DNA from: Nephromyces sp. MM_2019
Taxonomy: Eukaryota; Apicomplexa; Aconoidasida; Nephromycida
Direction: 5' to 3'
Assembly: GCA_015657535.1 (NCBI GenBank)
Contig: JADHZB010001314.1
Coordinates: forward strand, 1-64,000
DNA: 64,000 bases
In this document: in pieces, positions 53,561-64,000 of the stretch
How positions within the stretch are numbered: position 1 is the stretch's first letter
How the letters are laid out: every line of letters starts with the position of its first letter
Notes under the pieces: generated by a model
Told to the model about the DNA's origin: nothing
Seen by the model: only the letters and a program-made list of their open reading frames with translations
The model's database searches: none
Position numbers and translations under genes: made by a program

Positions 53561-55809
53561 ATGTATAATTATGGTGTAGAAGGGGATGAATCCCTTATCC
53601 AACAACAAAATTACACCAAAGGCTACTATGAAGATGAGGAGCCAAGTCCTAGAGGAGAAGAACATTCTGCCTTTGTTTCCTATTTCACCTCAAACCTCCT
53701 TCGTACTGGTTTTACAATGAAAGCATTTTCATTGTTTTTTATGATCGTTTTCTACGTTGCTTTTGGAGGTTTTGGTGTATTTGTTTTTGATGTTTATTCG
53801 AGCCCCGAGGCTGTTAAATTGAGTTCTGCGTTTCATTTGATTGTTGCTATACTCACAGCTGTATATCTTTGTGGTATACTCTACGTAGCTGGTTTTCAAG
53901 TTTTCGTTGCTGATAATAGCAAGTAAGTGTGTGTGTGGTCTATGTTTATGTGTAATGGGTCGGTGCGTAGATTATTTCAAGTCTATATAATTGTGGGTGC
54001 TAGTTTGTAGAGTGTGTACAAATAACATCGGTAAGTGTAGAATGTATGCATTTATGTAGAATGTGTAATCTGGGTGGTTGCAAAGCGTGATATAGTTGAC
54101 TTTCGATGCGCAGCGTTGATGGGAAAATTTGGATGAGTGTGTGAACAGTAGATGTTAACTACTCAAACATTTTTGGTAGATGACCCAAGTATAGTAGTTT
54201 GATATTTTATTAGGGTAAATGTGTTGGATACCACTATCTTTCATGACTGTCCTAGGAGTGTGAGTGTGTGTTAAGTGATTTTACGTCTGATGTGTGAGAT
54301 TTGGATTTAGCACGTATGTGTATAAAAATAGGCATAGAGAACTAACTTTGAAAGCATTTCTAGTTTAGTATATACAAGAAAAAATGTTATAATTTGATAT
54401 GTTTCTGAATAACACATATTTTTTGTTGTGTCTAGTAGTCATATTATTATATAAATATATATCTAAGTAGCTCAAACTGGGTGGTTGTTATTTATGAATA
54501 TATATAATTAATTCAGAATTGTATAAATATACTGTATTTCTTTCTATATATGTTATGCTAAGTTGATAATTCAAATAATCGTTTCTTATATTGTGAATCA
54601 CTATATGTAGATTTTGTTTCGGCTTTGTATTATTTTTAATCAATTAATTTATCAACTATTGTCAATGTTTTTACTACAAAGTATACATTCTAATAAAAAT
54701 ACTTAGATGCTAATATATACATGCAATATACCTATATTTAAAAATATTTATGTAAGAAAGAATCTTAATAAGTTATAGAAAGGTATTTTCTGTGCAATAA
54801 AATTACATATAGTATGGGTGGGTAAAGAAACTGTATAGATTATCAGTGTGTAATAAAAAAGTATATATAAATTAACTATGTGTGTGTTTATGAGAATAGA
54901 TGGAGCCGTGGTTTTAGAGCTGGTTCAAAAATGCTTTCATCTGCAGTAACACTCGATTTAGTTTCGACATCGTTACGGTTCATCCAGTTTATGTACGCAT
55001 ATTATTTTATGGAGATGAAATGGTGGGCCAAGTATCAACAAACGAAGGCAGAATGGGCCCTAATACAATTTGGCAGTTTGACAAATGTAATGGCATTGAT
55101 GTTGTATGGATGTGCCCTATTTTATATGGAAGCCTACCATGATGAAGGAACATCTGAAGAGGCTGCTTGGACCAATTTGTTTTTATTTATGGCAGCTGCA
55201 TTTGCAGGTAGATTCTTAGATATATGTTTAAGGGGATTTGTTTGAGCGAATGAATTATAAATAAATATACAGCTTTCCTGAATACTATACTTTTAAGATA
55301 GGTTCTAATCATAAGGAGTGTGTGTAAGAGATTGGGCTATAATGCTTTAATGATTCTATTTAATGTATATACACGCTATTTGAAGATTTGTGTAAATATA
55401 TTTTAAGTATTAAAAAACTAAATCCTTGTGTATGGATGTTGAATTTTCAGAAGCATTAATGGTTTTCTCTGGCTTTGGTGCATTCTTCTCCATATTTTTA
55501 TTGGCGGCAGTAGCACACGCAACTGTTTGGGCCTTTTCATTTGAGCCACTGCTGGAGAAATGGTCACCTAGCCTACATTCACGAGATATCAACTCAGAAG
55601 TTGTCCCAGAAGAACGTCCTGAAAAAGGGGAAAACAAAAGTGATGTGATGTATTCTGCACACACTGTCCCAGCTGACTTCGGGACAGGAAATTACCCCAT
55701 GAATGAGGAGATACCAACAAGTTTTGATTATACACATCTTAACAATCAAGTTCAAAGTGGTTTAGAAATGGGTGTGGTGGGAGCTGAATATCCTACTTAT
55801 GTACAATGA
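53561..55809 (+). CDS. GAPM-like six-span membrane protein B (3 exons)
   Basis: Exons 53561-53922, 54900-55207 and 55451-55809 join in phase to 342 residues. A polar acidic N-terminus of about 45 residues precedes six hydrophobic spans (about residues 55-78, 90-116, 138-160, 172-190, 208-225 and 230-252). A 90-residue hydrophilic C-terminus follows. Shared with gene A: SRGFRAGSKML, ALMLYGCALFYMEAYHDEG, EEAAWTN and FSFEP after the last span. Compared with A it has one intron fewer in the middle and longer termini. If GAPM, it would be an inner-membrane-complex protein linking alveolar sacs to the cytoskeleton. Intron 1 (about 1 kb) is TG-rich after the donor. The divergent arrangement would allow a shared promoter region. 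Confidence 0.72.
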
Positions 55810-56799
55810 GCGTCATCGTCCTTATATAGGATAAGAAACAACACATATGAAGTAATCTAAACAATATATACATATTCTATTGCGGGAATTAAAAAATTAA
55901 GGAAATATCGTGTATATGTACAAGCCTTGTTAAACATTTTGAATGAAATATAAAGTAGTGTAAATGTAGTAATATAATAGCTAATATAATTTTACTTCCT
56001 ATATCTATTTTTCTCTCGTTACCTTTTTCGAATATCAATCGCATGGGTTTGGCGGTTAATTTGAATATGTAAGCGATAGTTGTACTTTTCAACAAATTTT
56101 ATGTTTTTTTTGATCAAGCTTGAGGTATAATCTCGAGTTATGTTTTATCTTATTTTGGTGCAGGGATACAAATTTTAATAGGTTGTGTGTAAAATTTGCC
56201 CATCTAATAATGATGTGATTTTATCACACCTTGATACTAACTTAAAGCACATGTATAAAAAGGCTTGTGTATATATATATGATATAATCATTTTACGTTC
56301 AAAAAATGTGGATTATTGAGAATTTTGTATCAATCTTCCATAAAACTTTATAATTCAAGAATTATTTAAAACCTTAAAATTAATTATTACTGATAATTAA
56401 ATAGCTGATGTGGTGAAAATAGTATATGCTGCCTGATTAAGACCTCTTACGTTGACTCAAGAAAATCGTGCTTCTACATGTGAAAAGTAGTGTGTATATG
56501 CTTGTTAATCTTGATTATATGTGATTTTATAGAATTATATTTGTTGTGTTTTCTATATTACATTATATAAATATTCTATCAAATGTAATATGTGTTGCCC
56601 AATTGAGATTGTGTGTATAGTAGTAGGAATTCATTATCAATCAATAAAGATTTTGTGTTGACCCCTTGTGCTATGGGCTGTGTGTGTTGGTCAATAGGGA
56701 CTGTGAGTTGAGTGAGTTGATTGAGAACTAGGGGCTTTCTGATCCACCTTATCCAATAGAGTTTCTACGCTTATAAATTTTGATTTAAGGCTATATAGC
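55810..56799. other. Spacer between convergent genes
   Basis: Lies between the stop of GAPM-like B (+) and the stop of the SRR1-like gene (-). A/T-rich with a few TG-containing stretches near 56640-56720. No exon seen. Confidence 0.5.
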
Positions 56800-58092
56800 T
56801 TATAAATCCTCTTTTTTGAGTAGATTAAAATTGTCTAAGACATTTATCATAAATTCAAGTCGTGTTGATGGGAAAGGCTTTTTGGTAAAACTCATGATTG
56901 ACATATTGTTAAAGGCCCCAGGACATGTTTCATATTCTAGAGGAAATGGATCTTCTAAAACATAAGGAGAAAGGTGTATAATCATATGTGTAGTTTTGTA
57001 GCATCCTTGTAGTGCTTCTAAACAAGATCGGTCGATAATGTGTAGTTGAAACAGTCTATCACCCTTATAGCTATGGTGAAGAAAATGGGGTAAACCTAAT
57101 GTTCCAAGATGAGATTTCTTGAGTTCATACTCGCTAAAGGAGTTTCCAATTATAACTAAATTTGAGAGATAGTGAGGTGGATGGAGAATGTTCGATTTAT
57201 CACCATGTGAGTTGAAAAAATTTTTACTTTCACAGTCCATATTTTTAGGGGATTTATCTTGTGCGGAATTTTTAATCCCAACTTCTAGGTGTTTATAATC
57301 AGGTTTTATCTCGTTACGGTTGGCAATATTATCTGAAGTTATGCAGTCAGGATAGTCCTGATTATCTATTTTTGGGCCGTTGCCTTCGGGTAAAGTCGCC
57401 AAGGATTCATTTAAGATGTCTCCATAAAGATGTATATCACAGTGTGGCATAAATAATATTGTCGGTCTACAACTAATTGACTTTGCAAGGAATTGATTTA
57501 TATAATTATCAAGTGGTTGTTTTGTGTTTGAGTCATATTCAAAGATGTGCTCGATAAAGCGTTGATGTAATTGCTTTGAAGAGCTATTGTTTTCATTTCG
57601 AGTTTGGTCTTCAGAGCTAATTAAATTAAGTTCTGTAAGTAAGCTATAATCTTCTGATGTCATACAAGGGTCAAATACAAGAGTATTTCTTGGGTCGATA
57701 CCTAGGGTTTCCTGAAACAGTAATGCACCTGCGATTTGATGGAATGTTGGTGAATTTGAAGTAGAACTTTGTATTGAGCCGATCCCTAGGCAGATCAATT
57801 GTAGTTCCTGTGTTGAGGCATGTGAAGGATTGGTGGCTTTCTGGACTTGGAGGTGTTGTTCAAGCAAGCGGGAGACGTTTCCCCAAAAATTAGAATTTCT
57901 TAGTTCCAATGATACCTGTCTTATCAGTCTAATCTTTTTTTTAATGCTTGGAAAAGCATCTTCGGGGACTGTAACAACCGCATTCAATATAACCTTCTGG
58001 TCGGGGAATAATGGTTTGTTTTTATAAATGCTACTGGTGGGATAGTGTTTTCGCTTAGATTTAGGACGGACTATTGTCCATTCTTCAGACAT
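56800..58092 (-). CDS. SRR1-like domain protein, single exon
   Basis: Uninterrupted frame of 430 residues starting at MSEEWTIVRPKSKRK. The SRR1 domain is recognisable in order: QLICLGIGSIQSSTSNSP (the LGIGS loop) about residues 99-116, QIAGALLFQETLGID, LVFDPCMTSEDYSLL, ILFMPHCDIHLYGDIL (the FMPHC-LY signature), and NLVIIGNSFSEYEL (the IIGNSF-Y signature). A long acidic, Asn-rich insertion separates the last two blocks. The C-terminal 100 residues are a helical extension. SRR1 proteins (plant SRR1, yeast Ber1, animal SRRD) are linked to circadian regulation, haem regulation or microtubule stability, and the biochemical activity is unclear. It is unusual here in having no intron. Confidence 0.88.
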   Translation of the reverse strand: MSEEWTIVRPKSKRKHYPTSSIYKNKPLFPDQKVILNAVVTVPEDAFPSIKKKIRLIRQVSLELRNSNFWGNVSRLLEQHLQVQKATNPSHASTQELQLICLGIGSIQSSTSNSPTFHQIAGALLFQETLGIDPRNTLVFDPCMTSEDYSLLTELNLISSEDQTRNENNSSSKQLHQRFIEHIFEYDSNTKQPLDNYINQFLAKSISCRPTILFMPHCDIHLYGDILNESLATLPEGNGPKIDNQDYPDCITSDNIANRNEIKPDYKHLEVGIKNSAQDKSPKNMDCESKNFFNSHGDKSNILHPPHYLSNLVIIGNSFSEYELKKSHLGTLGLPHFLHHSYKGDRLFQLHIIDRSCLEALQGCYKTTHMIIHLSPYVLEDPFPLEYETCPGAFNNMSIMSFTKKPFPSTRLEFMINVLDNFNLLKKEDL

Positions 58093-59647
58093 AATGTGTC
58101 ACGTGGCATAAATCTCAAATTTCTTTTGTGAATCTAATTTTGGTATTTATTTTTTGGTGGCTGGTCTATTGTCTCAATGCTTGATGATACAATAATCCAC
58201 TTCTAACGAAGCAGTATTCAGTTGAGGTAAATCAAATTTTGGAAACGGAGTCCAAACACTCTAGAAACTAAATCTTACTAATTCAGATAGAACATAATTC
58301 TATTTGCTTAATATATGATCGTAGGTCCAAGCGAAAAATTTTATATTGTTAAGTATTGAGATGACTTCAAATAATCATGTTGAGTTTAGATTAACAAGGA
58401 GATGTCTAAATGATTATCTAGGTAATTCTCTATGAAAGAAGTATATCTCTCTCATTGAAATATGAGGTGCCAGCGTTAGGGATGTTCTTAGTCTGATCAA
58501 GGAGGAGGATTCGGGGATTATGTTAATTCACTTGGATGCTTCGTATAAGCTCTTACTGATAAGTAAAAGACTCAGCGACTATGTAAACATGAATAAGATA
58601 TCAGTATCATATACTCAATCTGAGTTACCTAAAATGAGTACTCTTTTGGAATCTTTACAGTTATAATAGAGGCATCAATCAAGATTAAATGGGATCTTCA
58701 TAAATAAACAAGTATCAACAAAAGGTAGCTTGACTCTTGATTCCATATGGTTGATGAGAAATTTTTAATGTTTTATGGTTATTCATTACATGTTTTCTCA
58801 TTAATAAGAAATTGAGCATGTCAGAATTTTTATAGATCAATAATTTCAGGGTAAATATTAAAAATTCAACTCATATGCGTCGAAATTCCCAATTCAAGTT
58901 CAATCTTGGAAGGGTGTTTGTAAATTCAAATTGCTATTCAAGTGGAGAGTTAAAGGGAATTTTACAAGTGCTTTTGAAATGGAATCAATGCGCAATTAGA
59001 GAAAATAAGTATAATCATGTTCAATTCAAATCTCATATTTTATAGATATCTTTTGCTTAATTTCTAACTATTTAAATTGTTTTATCCTTTACGAACAAGG
59101 GCTAAGGAAAATTGCTATGATATTTAAGAGTCCTTTTAAGTCAGTGAAAAACTTTTAATTTTCAAAATACCTAAAATGTTATACATTCCTAATAACAACT
59201 TATTCAATCAAGTGTTTAAATCAAACCAAACTAAATTGTGTTTATATTTTCTGGTTAGTGTATATCTGCTACAACCTTTTCAGTCGACCACTATCTTTCA
59301 ATATGTGATTTTATTGTAAGAAATTAAATACAGGGCTTTGAAATAAAAATCTTGATAATCAACGCCTACCAGAAACTATGAAGGTACAGTTTAACTTTTT
59401 CACTTAATCACATGCTACAAGGATAATGTGGAAAACTTTAATTCTCACACATGCTGCTCTATAATAGTACGATTGCAATTATATTTAACTAAATTTTGGC
59501 AAAACTAGCCTATACACTTGTCAACAATTTTAACTAACCACTTCAAATATTTTTCATAAAGTTTTGTTATATTAAAATAATCATATTTAATAGAACTGAT
59601 AAACAAGTAAATCATATTTTCAGCCCTAAACTTAATATCATAAATAA
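58093..59647. other. Divergent spacer
   Basis: About 1.55 kb between divergent starts of the SRR1-like gene (-) and the following plus-strand gene. Somewhat less repetitive than other spacers, with no microsatellites. No coding exon recognised. Confidence 0.5.
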
Positions 59648-61725
59648 ATGGCGAGGGTTAATGTCAATCAATTTTATGAATTTCTTGGTTCCCAAAGCGA
59701 CCAATCTAATACAACATCTCTGAAAGTGCAGTCTGAAAATTTTATGAATTTAGAAAGCCTAGAGATATCCGATTATTTATATGAATATCTACCAATACTT
59801 GAGCTGCCCGTAAGGCGTTACTATCGACAAAAATCTAACTTACTTTATTACTCAATTGAGGAAAATCCAAAATTATTTGATGCTAACACAATGAATAATA
59901 AACACTGGGGTATACACTTACTTGAAGGCTGTAAGATTTCCCTGTGTACACAATCTCCGCCAAAATCTGCATATGGTAAAATTGTTTGCATTCTATTTTG
60001 TTATGGGAATGAACTAACTGTCTAAAATATGAGTTATTACAGCAGTTTTTAATTGGTTTTACAAGCTAATTTGTAGTAACATTTTATCATTAATCATCTT
60101 TTTAGTTAAATTTCATTTATTATTCATGTAGTCTAAATACATAACCTTAAAATATCAAAGATTTATACTTTTCAATAGATACCTTGAGTAGTGGTAGATA
60201 AAAAATCGATGAATATACTTTCAAGATGCTTTGAGTAAATTAAAGTATCTTCACATTCAGACCTCTTGGAAGTGCATCAATTGCCTGATGATATACTGAA
60301 TGAATGGAAAGGGATAAGGTTATCATGGAAAAATGAAGATTTAATCCTACTAACACACAGTGAAGAAAAATTGGATATATGGTATAAGAAATTGACAATT
60401 GGTTCAAATTTGAGCAATTATATGTTACAATCCGTTGAAGCACTTATTCTAAACAAACAATTAGCTCAAAAATATTGGAGAAGGAGTCGTATCCACTGCT
60501 TTCAATTGATGAAATTGAAATCTCAATTTAAATGTAACTGGGAAGGAAAATTAGACAGGAAATGTGTAGGCTATGAACATGATAGGTAGGTTATGTATTT
60601 CACTTGGGTCTGAAGTTATCTAAATTGCAATCAGCTATAAGGCTTAGGTTACAATCATGATGTCCCTTGACCAACCTAAATATGATAGACTTTAGAAATT
60701 AATATAGAAAGCTTAAAATGTGTAAAACTCAAACTTTTATAAATTAAGTTTTAGTAAGTTTTTGTACAATCTTAAATTAATAAAACCTACATAGATTCAA
60801 TGGGACTAGATATATGTTCAAAATTAGTAAACAAGTCAAAATTGGCTTTGTGAGATGATATTACTTTCTGACTGAAATTGTAGACTATTATTAAAAAAGA
60901 TCGAATCAATTTCCCCTCTTTACAGATTATGTGAGAGGAATAATATGCTAAGAGAAATGATGGATATATTGGAAGAACGTTACGCAACTATTTCTGATCA
61001 AAATCAATATCTTGAAGAAAGAAACAATTGGCTAGGTTATAAAGTAAGAATATAATAAAATTCTCCGAAACTTATCAATAAGTATTTAATTTGCCACAAA
61101 ACAATATATAACCAACATGGTGTACTGTTTAATCTTTAAAACAAAGAGATGTCGAAAAATAAAACAAATTAACAAATCAAATTACATTCTAAAAAGATGT
61201 AGTTGTTTAAATATATCCTTGATAAAGTCCACGTTGAAATTATTTCATTACTTTTGAAGTTTGAGCACTATATCTTTGGAATATTGTATAATTTTATTTT
61301 ACACCATTTTGTGTTATGTAACTTGATTTCACATCTTTCTTTTTATATAATATAATATACACTATGCATACATAAATTAAGGTACTTAACATTACAGACA
61401 AAACATGAATCACATATAATATTAAATATATATTTGTAACACACACACAACGCACATGATTAAATATACATTTATATATAAGCACACATTATTAAATATA
61501 TATATAACAAGCATCTATAAAATTAAGTGTAGATGATTTACGATACTTAACTTAGAAGATATTATAAAAAAAATTTGTATTAATGAGACTTATGGCTTAA
61601 TCTCCAATCTTACACACACACAAAATTAGGCAAAAAAGTTACAAGATATTCTATCTAAGTTATCCTTCGCTATGCCTGAAGATATTGGCCAAGCCATCCA
61701 AGATCTCATCATTGAAATTAGTTAA
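59648..61725 (+). CDS. Hypothetical coiled-coil protein (4 exons)
   Basis: Exons 59648-59975, 60261-60585, 60926-61043 and 61639-61725 match in phase and give 285 residues. The start MARVNVNQFYEF follows an in-frame AT-rich leader; an earlier exon cannot be excluded. The N-terminal half is mixed polar with aromatic residues (DYLYEYLPILELPVRRYYRQ). Residues about 175-250 are strongly helical and charged (LAQKYWRRSRIHCFQLMK, CERNNMLREMMDILEERYA, NQYLEERNNWLGYK), likely coiled coil. The last exon encodes a short amphipathic end (LQDILSKLSFAMPEDIGQ). No catalytic motif, signal peptide or span was found. Family not recognised. Introns lack TG/CA repeats until the last, which has CA stretches before the final exon. 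Confidence 0.65.
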
Positions 61726-62817
61726 TATTAATTTTTTTTCTAGTAGAAAATTTATTGCTTTTACTTTTTAATATAATCTGGCAAATCTATGATTTATTTT
61801 ACCTAATAATTAAGATTTATTCTTACATATTTCTGTACTGTTAATTAATAAATAATCTCAATATAAATTAATTTTATCACATTTTAAATGTAGATGTATT
61901 CCAGAAAATTTGTACTAAGCTTGTGCTAATAATATATTAGGATTTATTAACATATTTAATTTTTCATAAATATTTGCATTATATATTTATATGAGTGGGT
62001 ACTTTTGCTTAAGCGACATGCATAATATACACATACTACAAATGTGTAAATGTAAATGAATTATCTAATCAAATTGATGCATAGCCTTTGAGGCAATTAT
62101 ACAAATTTAAGATTTTAAAGACATTTTCGTCCCTCTTATAATTTATCTGAAAAACAGATTCACACACCAAAATATATAATTATACATGATTACACATGCA
62201 CACAATGTATAAATTACATATGCTTACTTACATACCCGCACGAAGTATAAATTTTTTTAAAATATCACCTACACAATCACACACGCATGCTGATACACCA
62301 ATACTTAAAAGCATTAAAATCGCAATTCATACTTTTTAACAACCTATCTACTTAAACTTGTGTAGTTAATCAGTGTTACCAAAATTACTAGTACATGCAA
62401 ATTAACAACACATTTTCTAACTAAATTAACAATTAACATCAAATACATAATTGACTATTGATAATAACCCCTGCGCTACCCTTAGAATATACAAACTGAC
62501 CTAAAATTATAATTAAACATCATTAATTAATACCCCCTTCCCCCCCACTGTCACAGACCCAAACACATATACACATACACATATCAAAATCATCAAATAG
62601 ACCACTACCTGCTAATATTAACACATATTTACCTTCTCACATACATTCATACATACACACACACCTTCAAACATAAACATTCTCACATACACATTCACAC
62701 ATACCCACCCCCCTCCCCACTCCCACTCCCACTCCCACTCCCACTCCCACTCCCACTCCCACTCCCACTCCCACTCCCTCCTCTTTATCTTATTCTCTAC
62801 ACCCTAAAACATCCAAA
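61726..62817. other. Spacer; CA-rich near the downstream gene
   Basis: A/T-rich to about 62150, then increasingly CA-rich, ending in a C-rich hexamer array just before the next start codon. It includes the 3' UTR of one plus-strand gene and the promoter of the next. Confidence 0.5.
62704..62782. repeat. (ACTCCC)n hexamer array, about ten copies
   Basis: Nearly perfect CCCACT hexamers end about 35 bases before the ATG at 62818. The complementary strand is (AGTGGG)n, with regularly spaced GGG runs able in principle to form G-quadruplex. Preceded by CACACA and CACCCCCC sequence. Confidence 0.95.
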
Positions 62818-64000
62818 ATGGACGATGACATTGGCAATGTTCATCACAAAAACTTCAAATATATTTTAATTCCGTCTGATATTAGCGACCAAGTTGAAGT
62901 CAAGGAATTTGAGGGGACTGAGAAACGCTTTCAAAAAACATTACAAAAACATTTTGGGCGAAATTTATTAAAAAATGAACAAAAGGAGGAGTACAAACAA
63001 AGCCTGAAAGAGACCTATAAAAACAATAATAAAAATGTAGATTTTGATGAAGAATTTACATCAAAACAAGTTGATAAATATGTTGCCCCCAATAACTTTT
63101 ATCAGGTGTGTGTGTGTGTGTGTGTGGGTGGGTGGGATTGAGCTGTATGTTTGTGAGGCATAAACTGTGCATGTATCTGAAAAATACATATACACTCAAA
63201 TGTACATATGAATTGTATATATGAGATATGTGCGTAAACTCATAAACGCTCTGAATATTTAAATTCAATCTTTGTAATTTATATGTATACATGATACAGA
63301 AAGGTGTATGATATTGATGTGTGAACGATATTGATGGGTGTGTGTGAGGTCTGTGCACCTTTCTTCCAATGATGTGTGTAGAAGCACTCTTGCTACACTT
63401 ACATAACATACATATCTCAGATTAGCTTAATCATATATGTATTGACACTTTATAATCGAACCCCATATTTAATACACATCTTAACATCTAAACATAATTT
63501 TCTCAACAGATTATACCCCTCTATCTACCCAACCAAACAAACAACTATAAGGCTACAAATGCTTATATTGATGATATGGGTAAATTCAAACAACTTGCAC
63601 ATAACAGCCGTGCCAGTCAAATTTGTTCGACAGACATAAACGGCGATTGTTTTTTGTCGAGTTCATTCGATGATGAAAATATTTTTAAACGCATTGATAT
63701 TACTTTGGATGATTATCAACAATTTATTAGTAACCCTCCCCCCTCAAAAAATAGGTGTGTGTGTGTGGGCTTCGATTTGTGATGTATGTGGGTCGGTGTT
63801 GACTTGTGATATGTGTGTGCGAGTTTTGATTTGTTATGTGTGTATGTGAGTGTTGATTTGTTATGTGTGTATGTGAGTGTTGATTCGTTATGTGTATGTG
63901 TGAGTGGTGATTTGTGATGTGTGTAGATGGGTGTTGATTTGTGATAGGTGGATGATGTATGTGGGGGGATTGAATTGTAATGTATTGAGTATTCGATTTT
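62818..64000 (+). CDS. Unidentified protein, 5' part (partial, at least 2 exons)
   Basis: Exon 1 62818-63105 and exon 2 63510-63754 join in phase; the second ends in phase 2 at a GTGTGT donor, and the rest lies beyond the window. The start follows TCCAAA. About 177 residues are visible: MDDDIGNVHHKNFKYILIP, a Lys/Glu-rich helical stretch, then a more conserved-looking block with NAYIDDMGKFKQLAHNSRAS, NGDCFLSSSFDDENIFKRID and ITLDDYQ. This NxRAS ... GDxFLS ... DD ... F-KR-D-T arrangement reminds me of uncharacterised protist/algal proteins, some with a C-terminal zinc finger, but I cannot confirm that. No signal peptide or membrane span. The donors of both exons run straight into TG repeats. 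Confidence 0.65.
63780..63960. repeat. TG-rich minisatellite in intron, about 28-30-base unit
   Basis: At least five degenerate copies of a unit like GTGTTGATTTGTTATGTGTGTATGTGA follow the second donor of the last gene. Two central copies are nearly identical. Confidence 0.8.

Noticed and set aside
62704..62782. Hexamer array as an interstitial telomere
   Set aside because: CCCACT does not match the common telomere units, and it sits as an isolated tract just before a gene.

Overview
The window looks like nuclear DNA of an intron-rich, AT-rich protist, most probably an apicomplexan or a close myzozoan relative. The evidence is: two six-span membrane proteins resembling the GAPM glideosome / inner-membrane-complex family, A-rich contexts before many start codons, short spliceosomal introns (GT..AG, often GTAAG/GTATG donors), secreted and type II membrane proteins with no recognisable homologue, and standard eukaryotic housekeeping genes. 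Nothing prokaryotic, viral or transposon-derived was recognised, and no rRNA, tRNA or CRISPR was seen. Species cannot be read from the sequence.

I rebuilt the gene models by hand, exon by exon, requiring GT..AG ends and matching intron phase. From left to right: the 3' part of a CDK10/11-like kinase (+); a seven-exon type II membrane glycoprotein of unknown function (-); EMG1/NEP1 18S rRNA methyltransferase in nine exons (-); a secreted acidic protein with a small cysteine module (+); a 14-exon ELM2-SANT chromatin protein (-); about 5 kb with no gene; a 12-exon coiled-coil protein (-); a WD40 protein (-); cytosolic aspartate aminotransferase in eight exons (-); an ABHD17-like alpha/beta hydrolase with an N-myristoylation-type start (+); a small putative mitochondrial membrane protein (-); TRAPPC2L/Tca17 (+); two divergently transcribed GAPM-like paralogues (- and +); an intronless SRR1-like protein (-); a four-exon coiled-coil protein (+); and the 5' part of an unidentified gene (+) that runs off the right edge. 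The long open frames made only of TG/CA repeats are not genes.

The sequence is a compositional mosaic. Some genes (about 2-16 kb, 28-34 kb, 56-62 kb) sit in plain A/T-rich DNA with short introns. Others (about 17-25 kb, 34-52 kb, 62-64 kb) have introns and flanks packed with TG/CA microsatellites. In that second class the repeats are strand-phased: in transcript sense, CA-rich sequence tends to precede exons and gene starts, and TG-rich sequence tends to follow donor sites and stop codons. The sign reverses correctly for genes on the minus strand. This pattern, with exceptions, is the most unusual structural signal in the window.

Functionally the genes are unlinked: RNA and ribosome biogenesis (EMG1), cell-cycle or splicing kinase (CDK), chromatin (ELM2-SANT), nitrogen metabolism (aspartate aminotransferase), membrane traffic (TRAPPC2L), protein depalmitoylation (ABHD17-like), and pellicle or motility membrane proteins (GAPM-like pair). 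Only the GAPM-like pair forms an obvious functional neighbourhood.
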